From positions 1 through 64,000 of the forward strand of contig JBBCIG010000019.1 of the NCBI GenBank assembly GCA_037200685.1: a stretch of DNA of 64,000 nt. Reading direction: 5' to 3'. The translations under genes were made by a program, and so were the position numbers. The notes under the pieces were generated by a model. That model saw only the letters and a list, made by a program, of their open reading frames with translations. It was not told the origin of the DNA and made no database searches. This document shows, piece by piece, positions 53,378 to 62,610 of this stretch (positions are counted from its first letter, which is position 1; each line of letters opens with the position of its first letter). The stretch comes from JAJKIP01 sp037200685 (lineage in GTDB: Bacteria > Bacteroidota > Bacteroidia > Chitinophagales > Chitinophagaceae).

Positions 53378-54967
53378 ATGAACCCTCAAGCCGTCACCCT
53401 GCTGACAAGATTGCAGCGATGCAGTACTCTTTTACTAATTACTTTTTTAATTTTTTCAAAAAGCCTTTTTAGCCAGGTAGCACCTCTAAGCTTACGTGCA
53501 GGACTGAAAGCATATTGGTCTTTTGATGACACATCAAAAGCAGATTTCGGGGGGCCGGGTTATGATCTTTTACGGCCGGGCACAGGCCCGGTTTTTTCCG
53601 GAGGTAAGGCTGTGTTCCAAAGATCACACAGCGATTACCTGAAAACAAAAGCCGGCGTTACTGTAAATGCGGATGCGAATTTCACTTATTTCGCCAGGTA
53701 TAAATTGACTTCGGATGTAATTTATAGTGAACGATACTTTATTATGGAATCGTCGCAGGATGAGCATGCGATTTCATTAGGGTTGCGTTTTGATGCGCAG
53801 TCTAATAATAAACGATCTGCTGAAGTTTACAGTAAGAACTCTACAAATACTAACTCCCTTCATTTTCTAGTTTATAATACTGGCAATGACTCAGCCGCAC
53901 TTAAAAACAACGTGTATAACCTGGTTGTTACATTTGACAGGGGAGCTAATAAATACGAAGCTTACCTGAACGGTGCGAAAGTGAGTGAAAATATTATACA
54001 GCCTGATCCTTTAAAACCAGGCGGCCTTGTCATTGGATCATTCCGGAACTTCAGCGACCGTTTTTGGGATGGTGAAATTGATGAAGTAGCTGTCTGGAGC
54101 CGTTTGCTTTCCAGTGGTGAGATTATGGATTTATCAACTAATCAATTAAAAATCTCTTTGGACAAAGCCAACGTCACTTCCTTAAACACAACAGGTGCGT
54201 CGTTTACATTGAGGTCTCACGAAAATCTTACCGCTTATTATAAAATTATTCCTGCTGCATCCACTTGCCCTAACCGGGACAACCTGGTAATTGATGCGCA
54301 GGCCATTACTGTTCCATTAAATAATACTTCTTCCGGCAGGGTTGTTTCTGGATTGACGGCAAATACAAGTTATAAAATATGTCATGTAGCAAAGGATGGA
54401 GCGGATAGCCTGGGCGCTGTGATGGAAACTTATTTCAGCACTGCCATTACACTGCCGCTTACCTGGAAATATTTTGTAGCGAATCAACACGATGATGCTG
54501 TATTGCTGCAATGGGAAACATTGAATGAAGAAAACACGGATCATTTTACCGTGCAACATAGTGGCAACGGAATTGATTTTATAAATATTGGTAATGTAGC
54601 CGCCGCAGGCAATACTACAAATACTGTTCATTATGAGTTTACCCATAGCACACCGGTGAACGGCGCTAACTTTTATCGTTTGCAACAAGTGGATAAAGAC
54701 GGACGAAGCACTTACAGTTCTATTGTAAAAGTGATGGTTAATGAGAATGCAGCAGTACTTAAATTATTAGCTAATCCTGTGCAGGGAAAACAAATACGTT
54801 TCCAGTTAGCTGCTGCTGAAGAAGTGTCATTGTTTACACAGGAAGGTAAATTAGTATGGAAGAAAAAATTGGTAGCCGGTACTAATACAATAAATGCAAA
54901 CCTTTTTGCGAGCGGTGTTTATATGCTGCAGGCGGGATCCATCACGAGAAAGGTTATACTGGAGTAG
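53378..54967 (+). CDS. LamG-like secreted protein with T9SS sorting domain
   Basis: 529 aa. The signal peptide is near residues 14-36 (CSTLLLITFLIFSKSLFSQV). Residues about 40-250 form a LamG/concanavalin-like jellyroll (GLKAYWSFDDTSKADFGGPG ... WDGEIDEVAVWSRLLSSGEI), a carbohydrate- or cell-surface-binding domain. A fibronectin-like part follows, and the C-terminus carries a T9SS type A sorting signal (VQGKQIRFQLAAAEEVSLFT ... GVYMLQAGSITRKVILE). Exported to the cell surface by the T9SS. Confidence 0.85.
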   Translation: MNPQAVTLLTRLQRCSTLLLITFLIFSKSLFSQVAPLSLRAGLKAYWSFDDTSKADFGGPGYDLLRPGTGPVFSGGKAVFQRSHSDYLKTKAGVTVNADANFTYFARYKLTSDVIYSERYFIMESSQDEHAISLGLRFDAQSNNKRSAEVYSKNSTNTNSLHFLVYNTGNDSAALKNNVYNLVVTFDRGANKYEAYLNGAKVSENIIQPDPLKPGGLVIGSFRNFSDRFWDGEIDEVAVWSRLLSSGEIMDLSTNQLKISLDKANVTSLNTTGASFTLRSHENLTAYYKIIPAASTCPNRDNLVIDAQAITVPLNNTSSGRVVSGLTANTSYKICHVAKDGADSLGAVMETYFSTAITLPLTWKYFVANQHDDAVLLQWETLNEENTDHFTVQHSGNGIDFINIGNVAAAGNTTNTVHYEFTHSTPVNGANFYRLQQVDKDGRSTYSSIVKVMVNENAAVLKLLANPVQGKQIRFQLAAAEEVSLFTQEGKLVWKKKLVAGTNTINANLFASGVYMLQAGSITRKVILE

Positions 54968-54992
54968 CATTTAGTGAAACGAAAAAACATCT

Positions 54993-55038
54993 CACAAAGA
55001 CACTAAGCATTTTTTCATAAAGCCTTAGTGTCTTTGTG
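54993..55038 (+). terminator. Long hairpin terminator or REP-like palindrome
   Basis: CACAAAGACACTAAG (54993-55007) pairs perfectly with CTTAGTGTCTTTGTG (55024-55038), extended by several more pairs, around a 16-base loop rich in T. It lies 26 bases after the LamG-like gene. I recall the CACTAAG/CTTAGTG motif as a dispersed palindrome in other Bacteroidota. Confidence 0.65.
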
Positions 55039-55047
55039 GGATAAAAC

Positions 55048-55254
55048 TTATCGGAAAATAAATTTCTCTTTAAATAACTCCACTTCGTTTTGCAATGTTT
55101 GCAGGCAATTCCTGCACAGGCAATCATTGTACCGCTGCTCGATGTATGCTTTCTGTTCAATCGTAAGGTTCACGCCAAAGCATTGACATTGCGTAATATT
55201 TCCCGGCTTGCACTCAAATACACCGCGGCAGCGGGGGACATGTTTTGTTTTCAT
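55048..55254 (-). CDS. Cysteine-rich CWC-family protein
   Basis: 68 aa with eight cysteines: RCRGVFECKPGNITQCQCF at the N-terminus and DCLCRNCLQTL at the C-terminus, separated by a helix LTIEQKAYIEQRYN. This matches the Cys_rich_CWC family (zinc-binding by its cysteine pattern). No function known. It starts 34 bases from the end of the cobalamin receptor gene, same direction. Confidence 0.72.
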   Translation of the reverse strand: MKTKHVPRCRGVFECKPGNITQCQCFGVNLTIEQKAYIEQRYNDCLCRNCLQTLQNEVELFKEKFIFR

Positions 55255-55287
55255 GCATGCACATAGCAGTCGAAGTTGAGTTGATAT

Positions 55288-57218
55288 TTACCAGTTAAAT
55301 GTTACCCCGGCGTTGACAAGAAGCGGGATCGCATTATATCCCCTGATGTCAAAAAACTTTTTATCGGTAAGGTTCTGTGCGTCCGCAAAGAATTTTACAT
55401 GATCTTTTTAATTTATACTCTGCATAAGCACCGAGTAAGAAATAACTTTTCAATAATACATCATCCTGCTGATACCCGCCCGTATCTCTTCTCTTACCTA
55501 CGGATTTGCCGCTTAGACTTGTATAAAAAGAAGGGGTGAATTGATAGCCGATGGATAAATTCACCATATTCTTCGGTCTGCGTAATAAATAATTGTAAGT
55601 AAAATCTTTGAAATCTTTGCGGCTCTGTGTTTTTTCTTCGGCGGAGATCATTGTGTAATTGGCTGTAATGTTCAATTCTTTTACCGGCCGTGCACTCACT
55701 TCCAGTTCAATACCGCTTACCGTTTGTTTTATAAAATTGAAATATTTAAAAGTGTTATAATTATAATCAATGCCGTTTTTAATAATCCTGTGAAAATAAA
55801 CCAGGCGGCTGCTGATCTTTTCATGCAGTTGTTGGACGCCCACTTCGTAGTTCACTGATTTTTCTGGTAGTAAGTCGGTATTACCGCTGAATACATCATA
55901 TACCTGGAAAATAGAAGGAGCTTTGAAGCCTGATGCAATACTGCCAAACACTCTTAAATTTTTTGTGATGCTATAAGAGGGATTGAAAGTATAGGTGCTG
56001 TTGGTTCCATAGCGGGAATGTTTGTTGATCCTTCCGCCAATTTCAACATTCAGTTTCTTGTTGGGATTACTGAAGAATAAGGACGAGTAATAAGAAGTTT
56101 GGTGCATCATACTGTCAAAAGGCAGAGGAGCATAAGGGCCGAAGCTGCTGATAGAAAAATATTGCTGGTCCATATGGCTCCAGCGGTAATCACTACCCAC
56201 TAAAATGGTTAACCATTCTGTAACCTTGACATTGCCATACAGTTCAAAAAACTGCGTCCTTCCGCCATAGTGATTGCTTTCAAATTTTGTTGATCCCGGC
56301 CTGTGCAAACTATCATTCAAGTACTTCCTTGATAATTCACCATATTGATAATTACCGGTAACAGTTACAATTCCTTTCTTAAAATTCAATCCCGCACCGG
56401 AAGAAAGATTACTATTGCGAATAGTGTAATCTTTATCATCAGCAAATACACCCGCATCAATATCCGCTTTATACTGGCTGTGTTGAATAAATGCCCGGAC
56501 AGATAACGCAGGAATGATTTGGTATTGCAAACTGGCATTCGCCACATTGCCATCGTAGCCGTCTTTATCAAAATGCCGGTTGCCTACATTATCGTTAGCG
56601 GAAGAAAAACCATCCGTACTCAGTTTGGCGAACCGTGTAGTATATGTAAGTTTATTGGCTTTGCCATACAACTGCACGTTGTTGCGCATCGTATTTTTAT
56701 TGCCAAAGCTTGTCGTCGCTTTTACATTAAACGGCTTACTTATATCTTTTTTCACCGTGATGATATTGATCACACCGGCAATCGCATCACTGCCGTATAA
56801 TGTAGATTGTGCGCCACGGCACACTTCAATGCGTTCCACATCATTGATAGAAAAAAGGTTCAGGTCAAATTCGTTGTTAATCATAGACGGGTCATTCGCA
56901 GGAATGCCATCCACCAATATCAATGTTCTGCCTGATGATGCGCCCCGCATAAAAACAGTTTGCACACTTCCCATCGCATTGTAAGCGCCGGCGATCGTAA
57001 GGCCCGCTTGTTCATTCAATACCTGTGCGATAGTTTTTGCCCGTACTTTTTTCCAATACATCTTTGGAAATAACCGTTACTACTTTACCCGTAGCACTTT
57101 GTTTTTGTTCAAACTTGCTTGCCGTTACAATGGCTTCATCTAATACCTTAACTGTGTCCTGTGCAATTAGCTGGCTGCCGATCATGATCGCAGCCACTAC
57201 AAAAAGGTTCTTTTTCAT
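55288..57218 (-). pseudogene. btuB: BtuB-like TonB-dependent cobalamin receptor, two frameshifts
   Basis: Reconstructed 642 aa (start 57216-57218; MKKNLFVVAAIMIGSQLIAQ). The plug has VTASKFEQKQSATGKVV, FMRGASSGRTLILVDGIPAN and RIEVCRGAQSTLYGSDAIAG, then a 22-strand barrel ending in YNAIPLLVNAGVTFNW. Two A-run insertions break it (CGGGCAAAAACT near 57038 and TAAAAAGATC near 55403); removing one A each time restores the frame. Both are homopolymer changes, so likely sequence errors. A cobalamin riboswitch lies 111 bases upstream, which names the substrate as B12 or another corrinoid with good confidence. Confidence 0.87.
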
Positions 57219-57328
57219 TTTTTGAAAAGAGTTTTGTGTGACTGCTTCCGGAAAATAAAGAGATAGAAATATAAACGTCCGATGACTTTTACATTTCATG
57301 CCTTTCACCCGAAAGCTGAATGTTGTTT

Positions 57329-57525
57329 GTGACCTGGCAGGTCTTCTGGCTTACGATTTTCTCAACGCCTTCCCGTCTCTTTGAAGAAACAGTGGTCTGA
57401 AGTTTGAGAATTTTCCTTAAGCCCCTTTAGGGGTTTGGGGTATCGTTTACAGCTACGGGGATAGCTCCGGATTTTAACCGGATTCCCTTTTCATCCCGAC
57501 AATGCGGGGAACCAAATCGATGCAA
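57329..57525 (-). promoter_or_regulatory. Cobalamin (AdoCbl) riboswitch
   Basis: On the minus strand the conserved blocks appear in order: AAAAGGGAATCCGG, AAATCCGGAGCTATCCCCG, TAGCTGTAAACGATACC, a CACTG box (GACCACTGTTTC), GGGAAGGCG and the B12-box AGCCAGAAGACCTGCC. These match the adenosylcobalamin riboswitch consensus. It lies 111 bases before the receptor start and would turn expression off when B12 is plentiful. Confidence 0.9.
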
Positions 57526-57582
57526 ATGTAGGGGGATAGAAATAGTTTGCCCGCAAAGAGTTTTCAACAAAAGAGAATAAAT

Positions 57583-57738
57583 AATTATCCGCAGGATGCT
57601 GTGCATGAAGCCGGCTGCATTGCTACTATCAGCTTCGTTGCGTCGCACTCTTCTGCTGCATGAATTCTACTCGGCATTTTAGCAGCATCCCGATGTATAT
57701 CGGGAATCCTGTTCTCTACCGGGCAAGGTCGAAGTGGC
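57583..57738 (-). repeat. Dispersed repeat family A, copy 9
   Basis: ATTATCCGCAGGATGCTGTG on the plus strand leads into (minus strand) AGAGTGCGACGCAACG, AAGCTGATAGTAGCAATGC and AGCCGGC; an ATCCCGAT/ATCGGGAT hairpin lies near 57688-57707. The 808-base gap 57526-58333 holds repeats only. Confidence 0.7.
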
Positions 57739-57799
57739 AACAAGAATGTTTATTTCAATTGCTATCTAGAAAATCAAATAAAGTAATCGCATCTACAGG

Positions 57800-57940
57800 A
57801 AGATTCCTTAACTCCGAAGGAGTTATATGTTTATAGAAAAAATATCAACCAGGAACATGCGACCCCGTTGGGGTCGAACCGATTAAAGAATATGATACTA
57901 TAAACGTTCAATCCCTTCGGGATTGTTACGCATGTTTGAA
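57800..57940. repeat. Palindromic repeat cluster with GACCCC/GGGGTC
   Basis: AACTCCGAAGGAGTT near 57811, CGACCCCGTTGGGGTCG near 57862 and AATCCCTTCGGGATT near 57909 are three short perfect palindromes, joined by ATATGTTTATAGAAA. The cluster lies between inverted family A copies, as at 11850-12000. Confidence 0.6.
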
Positions 57941-57976
57941 GTTAGGTTGTCCATAAGTTATAGATAGCATAAACAA

Positions 57977-58047
57977 TTGCTGAATAGAATTACCGAACGT
58001 ACAAGAGTGCGACGCAACAGACGATGATAGTAGCAATGCAGCTGGGC
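57977..58047 (+). repeat. Dispersed repeat family A, copy 10
   Basis: TTGCTGAATAGAATTACCG, then AGAGTGCGACGCAACAGACG, ATGATAGTAGCAATGCAGC and TGGGC. Inverted relative to copy 57583-57738. Confidence 0.7.
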
Positions 58048-58333
58048 TAATAATACTACTCTTTTTAATACGAATGAATCTTTTTATGGGCCTTAAACTT
58101 TTTACTTTCGACTGGGTCAATGGAGGTTAATCATGCACATGAAACAACTTTAAAAATCTCCCCGGTCTTTTTTCTTAAATGATTTTAACAAAGATGGCTG
58201 AAATGAATTGAATGATTTTGCGTTCAATGAATACACCATCCCCCATTTTTCCTTCCTGAATTTTCGTAACAACCAACCTGCTGCTGTTTTTTAAACCGTA
58301 GGATATGATAACATATTCTCTAAAACCACATGC

Positions 58334-59077
58334 ATGAATAACAACACAATTGCGGCAGTTATCGTTTTTAGTCTTTATCATTTTACGGCCGGTGCACAGC
58401 TGAATGTTCCGAAATATGAAATTGGCGCAGGCATTGGCGCATATGTTTACCAGGGAGACCTGACGCCATCCTTCTCAGGATCTTTTAGAACAATGCGGGT
58501 GGGAATAAATATACACGGCAGTAAAATAATGAGCCGGTCATTTATGGTGCGGGCCAATCTTGCGTTTGCGGGATTGCGCGGCGATGATGCGGGGTATGAT
58601 GATCCTGAGTACCGCAAACAACGGGCTTTTAATTTTCGTTCACCTTTGTTTGAAGTGACCGGGCAACTGGTATGGAACCCGCTCGGAAAAAATTATGATG
58701 ATAAAGGGTTCTCTCCTTATTTATTTGGCGGGGCGGGGTTTAGTTTTTTAAAAGTCAAAAGAGATTACAGCAATTTCAACGCCGCTTATTTTGGTGAAAG
58801 TAGTGATATCGGTGCAAGGTTGGCTGTAGATGAAACACAACGATTGCCCCGGGTGCAGCCTGTTGTTCCTGTTGGTATCGGTGTTCGCTATAATCTTTCT
58901 TCACGCATAGCAGTAAATGCGGAATCTTCCTATCGTTTTGTGTTCACGGATTATTTGGATGGGTTCAGTCAGTCGGTGAACCCGCAGAAAGATGATCATT
59001 ACCACAGCACTTCGGTTGGTATTATATATAGGATAGGCAAGAAGAATTTATTGGATTGCCCGGTGATCCGGTATTAA
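58334..59077 (+). CDS. Outer-membrane beta-barrel protein (DUF6089-like)
   Basis: 247 aa. The N-terminal signal is followed by YEIGAGIGAYVYQGDLTPS and barrel-type strands (SPLFEVTGQLVWNPLGKNYD, VPVGIGVRYNLSSRIAVNAE, STSVGIIYRIGKK). It resembles DUF6089 proteins, small outer-membrane barrels of Bacteroidota of unknown role. The stop is 41 bases from the end of the TonB receptor gene on the other strand. Confidence 0.75.
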   Translation: MNNNTIAAVIVFSLYHFTAGAQLNVPKYEIGAGIGAYVYQGDLTPSFSGSFRTMRVGINIHGSKIMSRSFMVRANLAFAGLRGDDAGYDDPEYRKQRAFNFRSPLFEVTGQLVWNPLGKNYDDKGFSPYLFGGAGFSFLKVKRDYSNFNAAYFGESSDIGARLAVDETQRLPRVQPVVPVGIGVRYNLSSRIAVNAESSYRFVFTDYLDGFSQSVNPQKDDHYHSTSVGIIYRIGKKNLLDCPVIRY

Positions 59078-59117
59078 AAATGATCAACGGTGCATTAGGT
59101 AGTATTTGAAATACTAA

Positions 59118-61205
59118 TTAATTTACCTGTGAACGATTAACCCATTGAAATGCTAACCCTGCATAATAATTACGCCCCGGGGCCGCATTGTAATAGCGGT
59201 TGCCGGCGGCGTTAATGTCATTGCCGAGGCTGTAGCTTACATCAAAAAGATTATCTGCGCCAAAAAAGAAATTCAATCCCCAGGTTTCTTTTATTGTTTT
59301 TTTCCAGCCGATTTTTCCACCGAATAAATTGTAAGCAGAAGCATATGCGTTGTTCGCATCGTTCAATGCAATAGGATCGCTGTGGAAATAAGTGAGGTTT
59401 ATATACAAGCCCGGTTTTGAAGTAATGTCAATTCCTGATGCGATAGTATGTTTGGCGACACTCGGTATCCGGTTGCCGCTGTAATCAGCCGTTCCCTGTT
59501 TAAAATCTTTATAATGAAAATCATTGAACGTATGGCTGATCCAAATCCTTCCGTCGCTGATGAATTTATTTTTATTTTGGAAAAGACGATAATAAGCCTG
59601 TGATTCAATTCCTTTTTGTTTGGTAGAACCTGCATTGGCGAAATAGTCAGCATTGCTCGCATCTTTCCGTTGAACGATCGCATTTTTTAACTGGTAAGAA
59701 AATAAATTTACTTCTACATATAAGCGTTGCTGAAACCAGCTGCTTTTAAAACCTGTTTCATAACTGATGCCATGTTCAGCTTCCAGTCCGGTGCTGATCA
59801 CACTGGTAGAAGGCAATACTTCCTGCACGGTGGGGGGAGAAAAACCTTTGGAGACACTGGCGTACATCCATAAGCCTGCGAATAATTTTTTTGATACGGC
59901 GAGTCTTGGGGCCCATTCGTTACTATATGTTCTTTTTACAGGTACAAATAAGGGAACAGACAATCTTGTAATCGTAATCGAAGATTTATTGATACTTGCC
60001 CCGGCTGTAATATTCCAGTCGTGTAATAAATGAAGATCCGCTTGCGCAAATACGGAGTAAATCCAGTTATTGATATCATCATCTGTCATTACAGCGCCGG
60101 GATTGCCGTTTACGTTGACATATGTTTTTGTATTAAAAAATCCTTTCTGCGCTTCGCCGCCGAATAATAATTGTAAAGAACTATTGGAAAATGAATGATC
60201 GTATTTGAATAATGTTCGTCCGCCGAAGTGCGGCTCTGTTCTTCGTTCGTAATTCCTGAACGTTGGGTTTTTTATTTGCGAGAAAGCGCCGTATACTGTT
60301 GTGGTATTTTGAAAATGCTCACAGATTTTATATTCATTGGTAATGCCCGCTAAAAATGTTTTCTGGTAAATAGCGGCTTTGGCTGCATCGGCACTTGGGT
60401 TTACGCCGGCGGCCGGCCTTGCGGCTTTTGGATTAGCATCATACTCTGCCTGCGTTAAAGCGCCGGGAGTCTGGTAATATAAATCACCGTATAAAACGGA
60501 GGCGGTTAATTGCTGTTTATCGTTTGCTTTTATTTGAGTTTGATAGGTGACAATATCACGTCTCATGTTTGTATGATCCCGGTAGCCATCACTTGTCTGG
60601 TGTGTATAACCAATTATATTGCGGTGATCATCATTGCCTGCTTTGGCCTGTACATTCAGATTGCTCAGGTTATAACTCCCGATGGAATAATTTACACCAA
60701 TGCCCTGCGACCATTGTTGCGGCTGGCCGCTGATTAAAATAACGCCACCGGTACCGGCACCGTACAAACTGCTGCCCGGGCCTTTGATAATTTCTATAGA
60801 ATTAAAATCGTAATAGCTTAATTGGTTCAGGTAAGTGCTGCCACCGGGATCGGTAAAAGGAACGCCATTCCAATAAACTTTCACGTTCCTTACGCCGAAT
60901 GGCGAACGCAGCGTACTGCCGCGGACATTCATCCGGTAACTGCCGGGCGAACGTTCTTCCATCCTTACACCGGGTGTATTATTCAAAGCCGGTAAAACGG
61001 AAGTGTTATTAAACCTTTCAAGTTGCGAATGATTAATATAATTGACGGCAACAGCGCTTTCTTTCAATTGACGGTTTTGTTCAAATGCTTTCAGCCTCAC
61101 TTCACCGAGAGTGGAAGAATCCGCTGAAGGTTCATCCTGTGATAAACTGAATAAAGGAAAACAAAAGCACAGTGCGAAAGCGAAGGGTAATTTTTTTATA
61201 AACAT
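59118..61205 (-). CDS. TonB-dependent receptor
   Basis: 695 aa. Signal peptide (LPFAFALCFCFPLFSLSQ), plug domain (LPALNNTPGVRMEERSPGSY, GPGSSLYGAGTGGVILISG) and a C-terminal barrel ending in NYYAGLAFQWVNR. The plug shows the TonB-box-distal pattern of iron-siderophore or other small ligand receptors, but no residue fixes the ligand. It diverges from the permease gene, with 52 bases between starts. No riboswitch motif is seen upstream. Confidence 0.87.
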   Translation of the reverse strand: MFIKKLPFAFALCFCFPLFSLSQDEPSADSSTLGEVRLKAFEQNRQLKESAVAVNYINHSQLERFNNTSVLPALNNTPGVRMEERSPGSYRMNVRGSTLRSPFGVRNVKVYWNGVPFTDPGGSTYLNQLSYYDFNSIEIIKGPGSSLYGAGTGGVILISGQPQQWSQGIGVNYSIGSYNLSNLNVQAKAGNDDHRNIIGYTHQTSDGYRDHTNMRRDIVTYQTQIKANDKQQLTASVLYGDLYYQTPGALTQAEYDANPKAARPAAGVNPSADAAKAAIYQKTFLAGITNEYKICEHFQNTTTVYGAFSQIKNPTFRNYERRTEPHFGGRTLFKYDHSFSNSSLQLLFGGEAQKGFFNTKTYVNVNGNPGAVMTDDDINNWIYSVFAQADLHLLHDWNITAGASINKSSITITRLSVPLFVPVKRTYSNEWAPRLAVSKKLFAGLWMYASVSKGFSPPTVQEVLPSTSVISTGLEAEHGISYETGFKSSWFQQRLYVEVNLFSYQLKNAIVQRKDASNADYFANAGSTKQKGIESQAYYRLFQNKNKFISDGRIWISHTFNDFHYKDFKQGTADYSGNRIPSVAKHTIASGIDITSKPGLYINLTYFHSDPIALNDANNAYASAYNLFGGKIGWKKTIKETWGLNFFFGADNLFDVSYSLGNDINAAGNRYYNAAPGRNYYAGLAFQWVNRSQVN

Positions 61206-61257
61206 AGACTTGAATCAAGGCGGTAAAGGTAGAATGTTTTTTCGCTAACTTCATCGA

Positions 61258-62610
61258 ATGACGCCGAAGAATAAGCTTGGCTTGTTTGATTTTACGATGA
61301 TCGTAGTGAGCCTGGTGATTGGCATGGGCATTTTCCGCACACCTGCTAATGTAGCGGCTGCATCACCAACTCCCGCCATTTTTTTTATCGCCTGGCTTGG
61401 GGGCGGTGTTGTCGCATTGTGCGGGGCGTTGACTTATGCAGAGATTGGGTCGCGGTTACCAGTGACCGGCGGTTATTATAAAGTTTTTTCTTACGCTTAT
61501 CATCCTTCCATTGCTTTTGCTATTAATTGTATCATCCTGGTTTCAAATGCAGCGTCCGGTGCGGCAGTGGCATTAGTAGGCAGTGAATATATTACCGGCG
61601 TTATCATACCCAACGCAAAAGATGTAAGTTATATTCAAACAGTGCATATTAGCATTGCGCTGGCGGCGATCCTTATTTTTTATGGTATTAACATGCTGGG
61701 CCTTCGGCTAAGCGCCAAAACACAAACCGTTTTGACTGTTATAAAAATATCGCTTATTATTTTACTCATCACACCGCTTTTCTTTTCAACACATACGGCT
61801 TCCGCTGTTTCATTGGTCACTTCATCTATCGATCCCGGGTTTAAAGAATATATTAAAGCATTCGGTATTGGATTAGTGGCAGTAAGTTTCACCTATGGCG
61901 GTTACCAGCAAACGATCAATTTCGGTGCGGAGGTGGATAAACCCAACCGAAATATCCCAAGAGGGATTTTCATGGGTATATTTATTATTATCACGTTGTA
62001 CCTCACCATTAATTATGCTTACGTACATGTTATCGGTTTTGAGGAATTAAAAACCAGTAAGAATATAGCAGCGATCATGGCCTCAAAAATTTTTGGTGTG
62101 GATGCGGAAAGGATATTATCTGTTTTACTTTTTTTAAGTGTCCTTGCTTATATCAATGTGCTTTTACTAAGCAACCCCCGGGTAATGTATGCTATGAGTG
62201 AGGATAAGATTTTGCCCAACGCATTTCAGCAAAGAAATAAACGTGGCGCTTTGCCATTGGCATTGTCTGTTTTTGCCGGATTAGCCGCATTAACTGTTTT
62301 CTGGGCTAAAGAATTTGATACGCTGTTAAGCTTCACTATTTTTTTAGATTGTTTTGGTATGGTGCTGTCCGCAGGCAGCATTTTTATTATCAGGAAAAGA
62401 ACGGCGCATTTGAACGGGACTGGTATTTATAGCATGAAATTATATCCTTTGCTACCGCTTATTTTTATGGCGGCCTATTCTTTTGTTGCCATCAGTTTAT
62501 TGATTAATGAGACAAAACTTTCACTGATAGGATTGGCTGTGCTGGCTGGTTTTATTATTCTTTATTTTATTGTAAAAGCAATTAAACCGGAAGAAAAGCA
62601 AAATGCCTGA
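61258..62610 (+). CDS. APC-family amino acid permease
   Basis: 450 aa with about 12 membrane helices. The N-terminal GLFDFTMIVVSLVIGMGIFR and AWLGGGVVALCGALTYAEIG match the amino acid-polyamine-organocation family (LAT/AAT-like). It brings an amino acid into the cell or exchanges two. The stop overlaps the start of the PLP enzyme by 8 bases, so the transporter and the enzyme probably share a substrate. Confidence 0.9.
   Translation: MTPKNKLGLFDFTMIVVSLVIGMGIFRTPANVAAASPTPAIFFIAWLGGGVVALCGALTYAEIGSRLPVTGGYYKVFSYAYHPSIAFAINCIILVSNAASGAAVALVGSEYITGVIIPNAKDVSYIQTVHISIALAAILIFYGINMLGLRLSAKTQTVLTVIKISLIILLITPLFFSTHTASAVSLVTSSIDPGFKEYIKAFGIGLVAVSFTYGGYQQTINFGAEVDKPNRNIPRGIFMGIFIIITLYLTINYAYVHVIGFEELKTSKNIAAIMASKIFGVDAERILSVLLFLSVLAYINVLLLSNPRVMYAMSEDKILPNAFQQRNKRGALPLALSVFAGLAALTVFWAKEFDTLLSFTIFLDCFGMVLSAGSIFIIRKRTAHLNGTGIYSMKLYPLLPLIFMAAYSFVAISLLINETKLSLIGLAVLAGFIILYFIVKAIKPEEKQNA

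Noticed and set aside
54317..54688. 123-aa minus-strand frame inside the LamG-like gene
   Set aside because: It is antisense to a clearly coding T9SS protein and has no recognisable domains.
57427..57648. 73-aa minus-strand frame over the riboswitch region
   Set aside because: It overlaps the conserved riboswitch and repeat copy 57583; no leader or protein family is visible.
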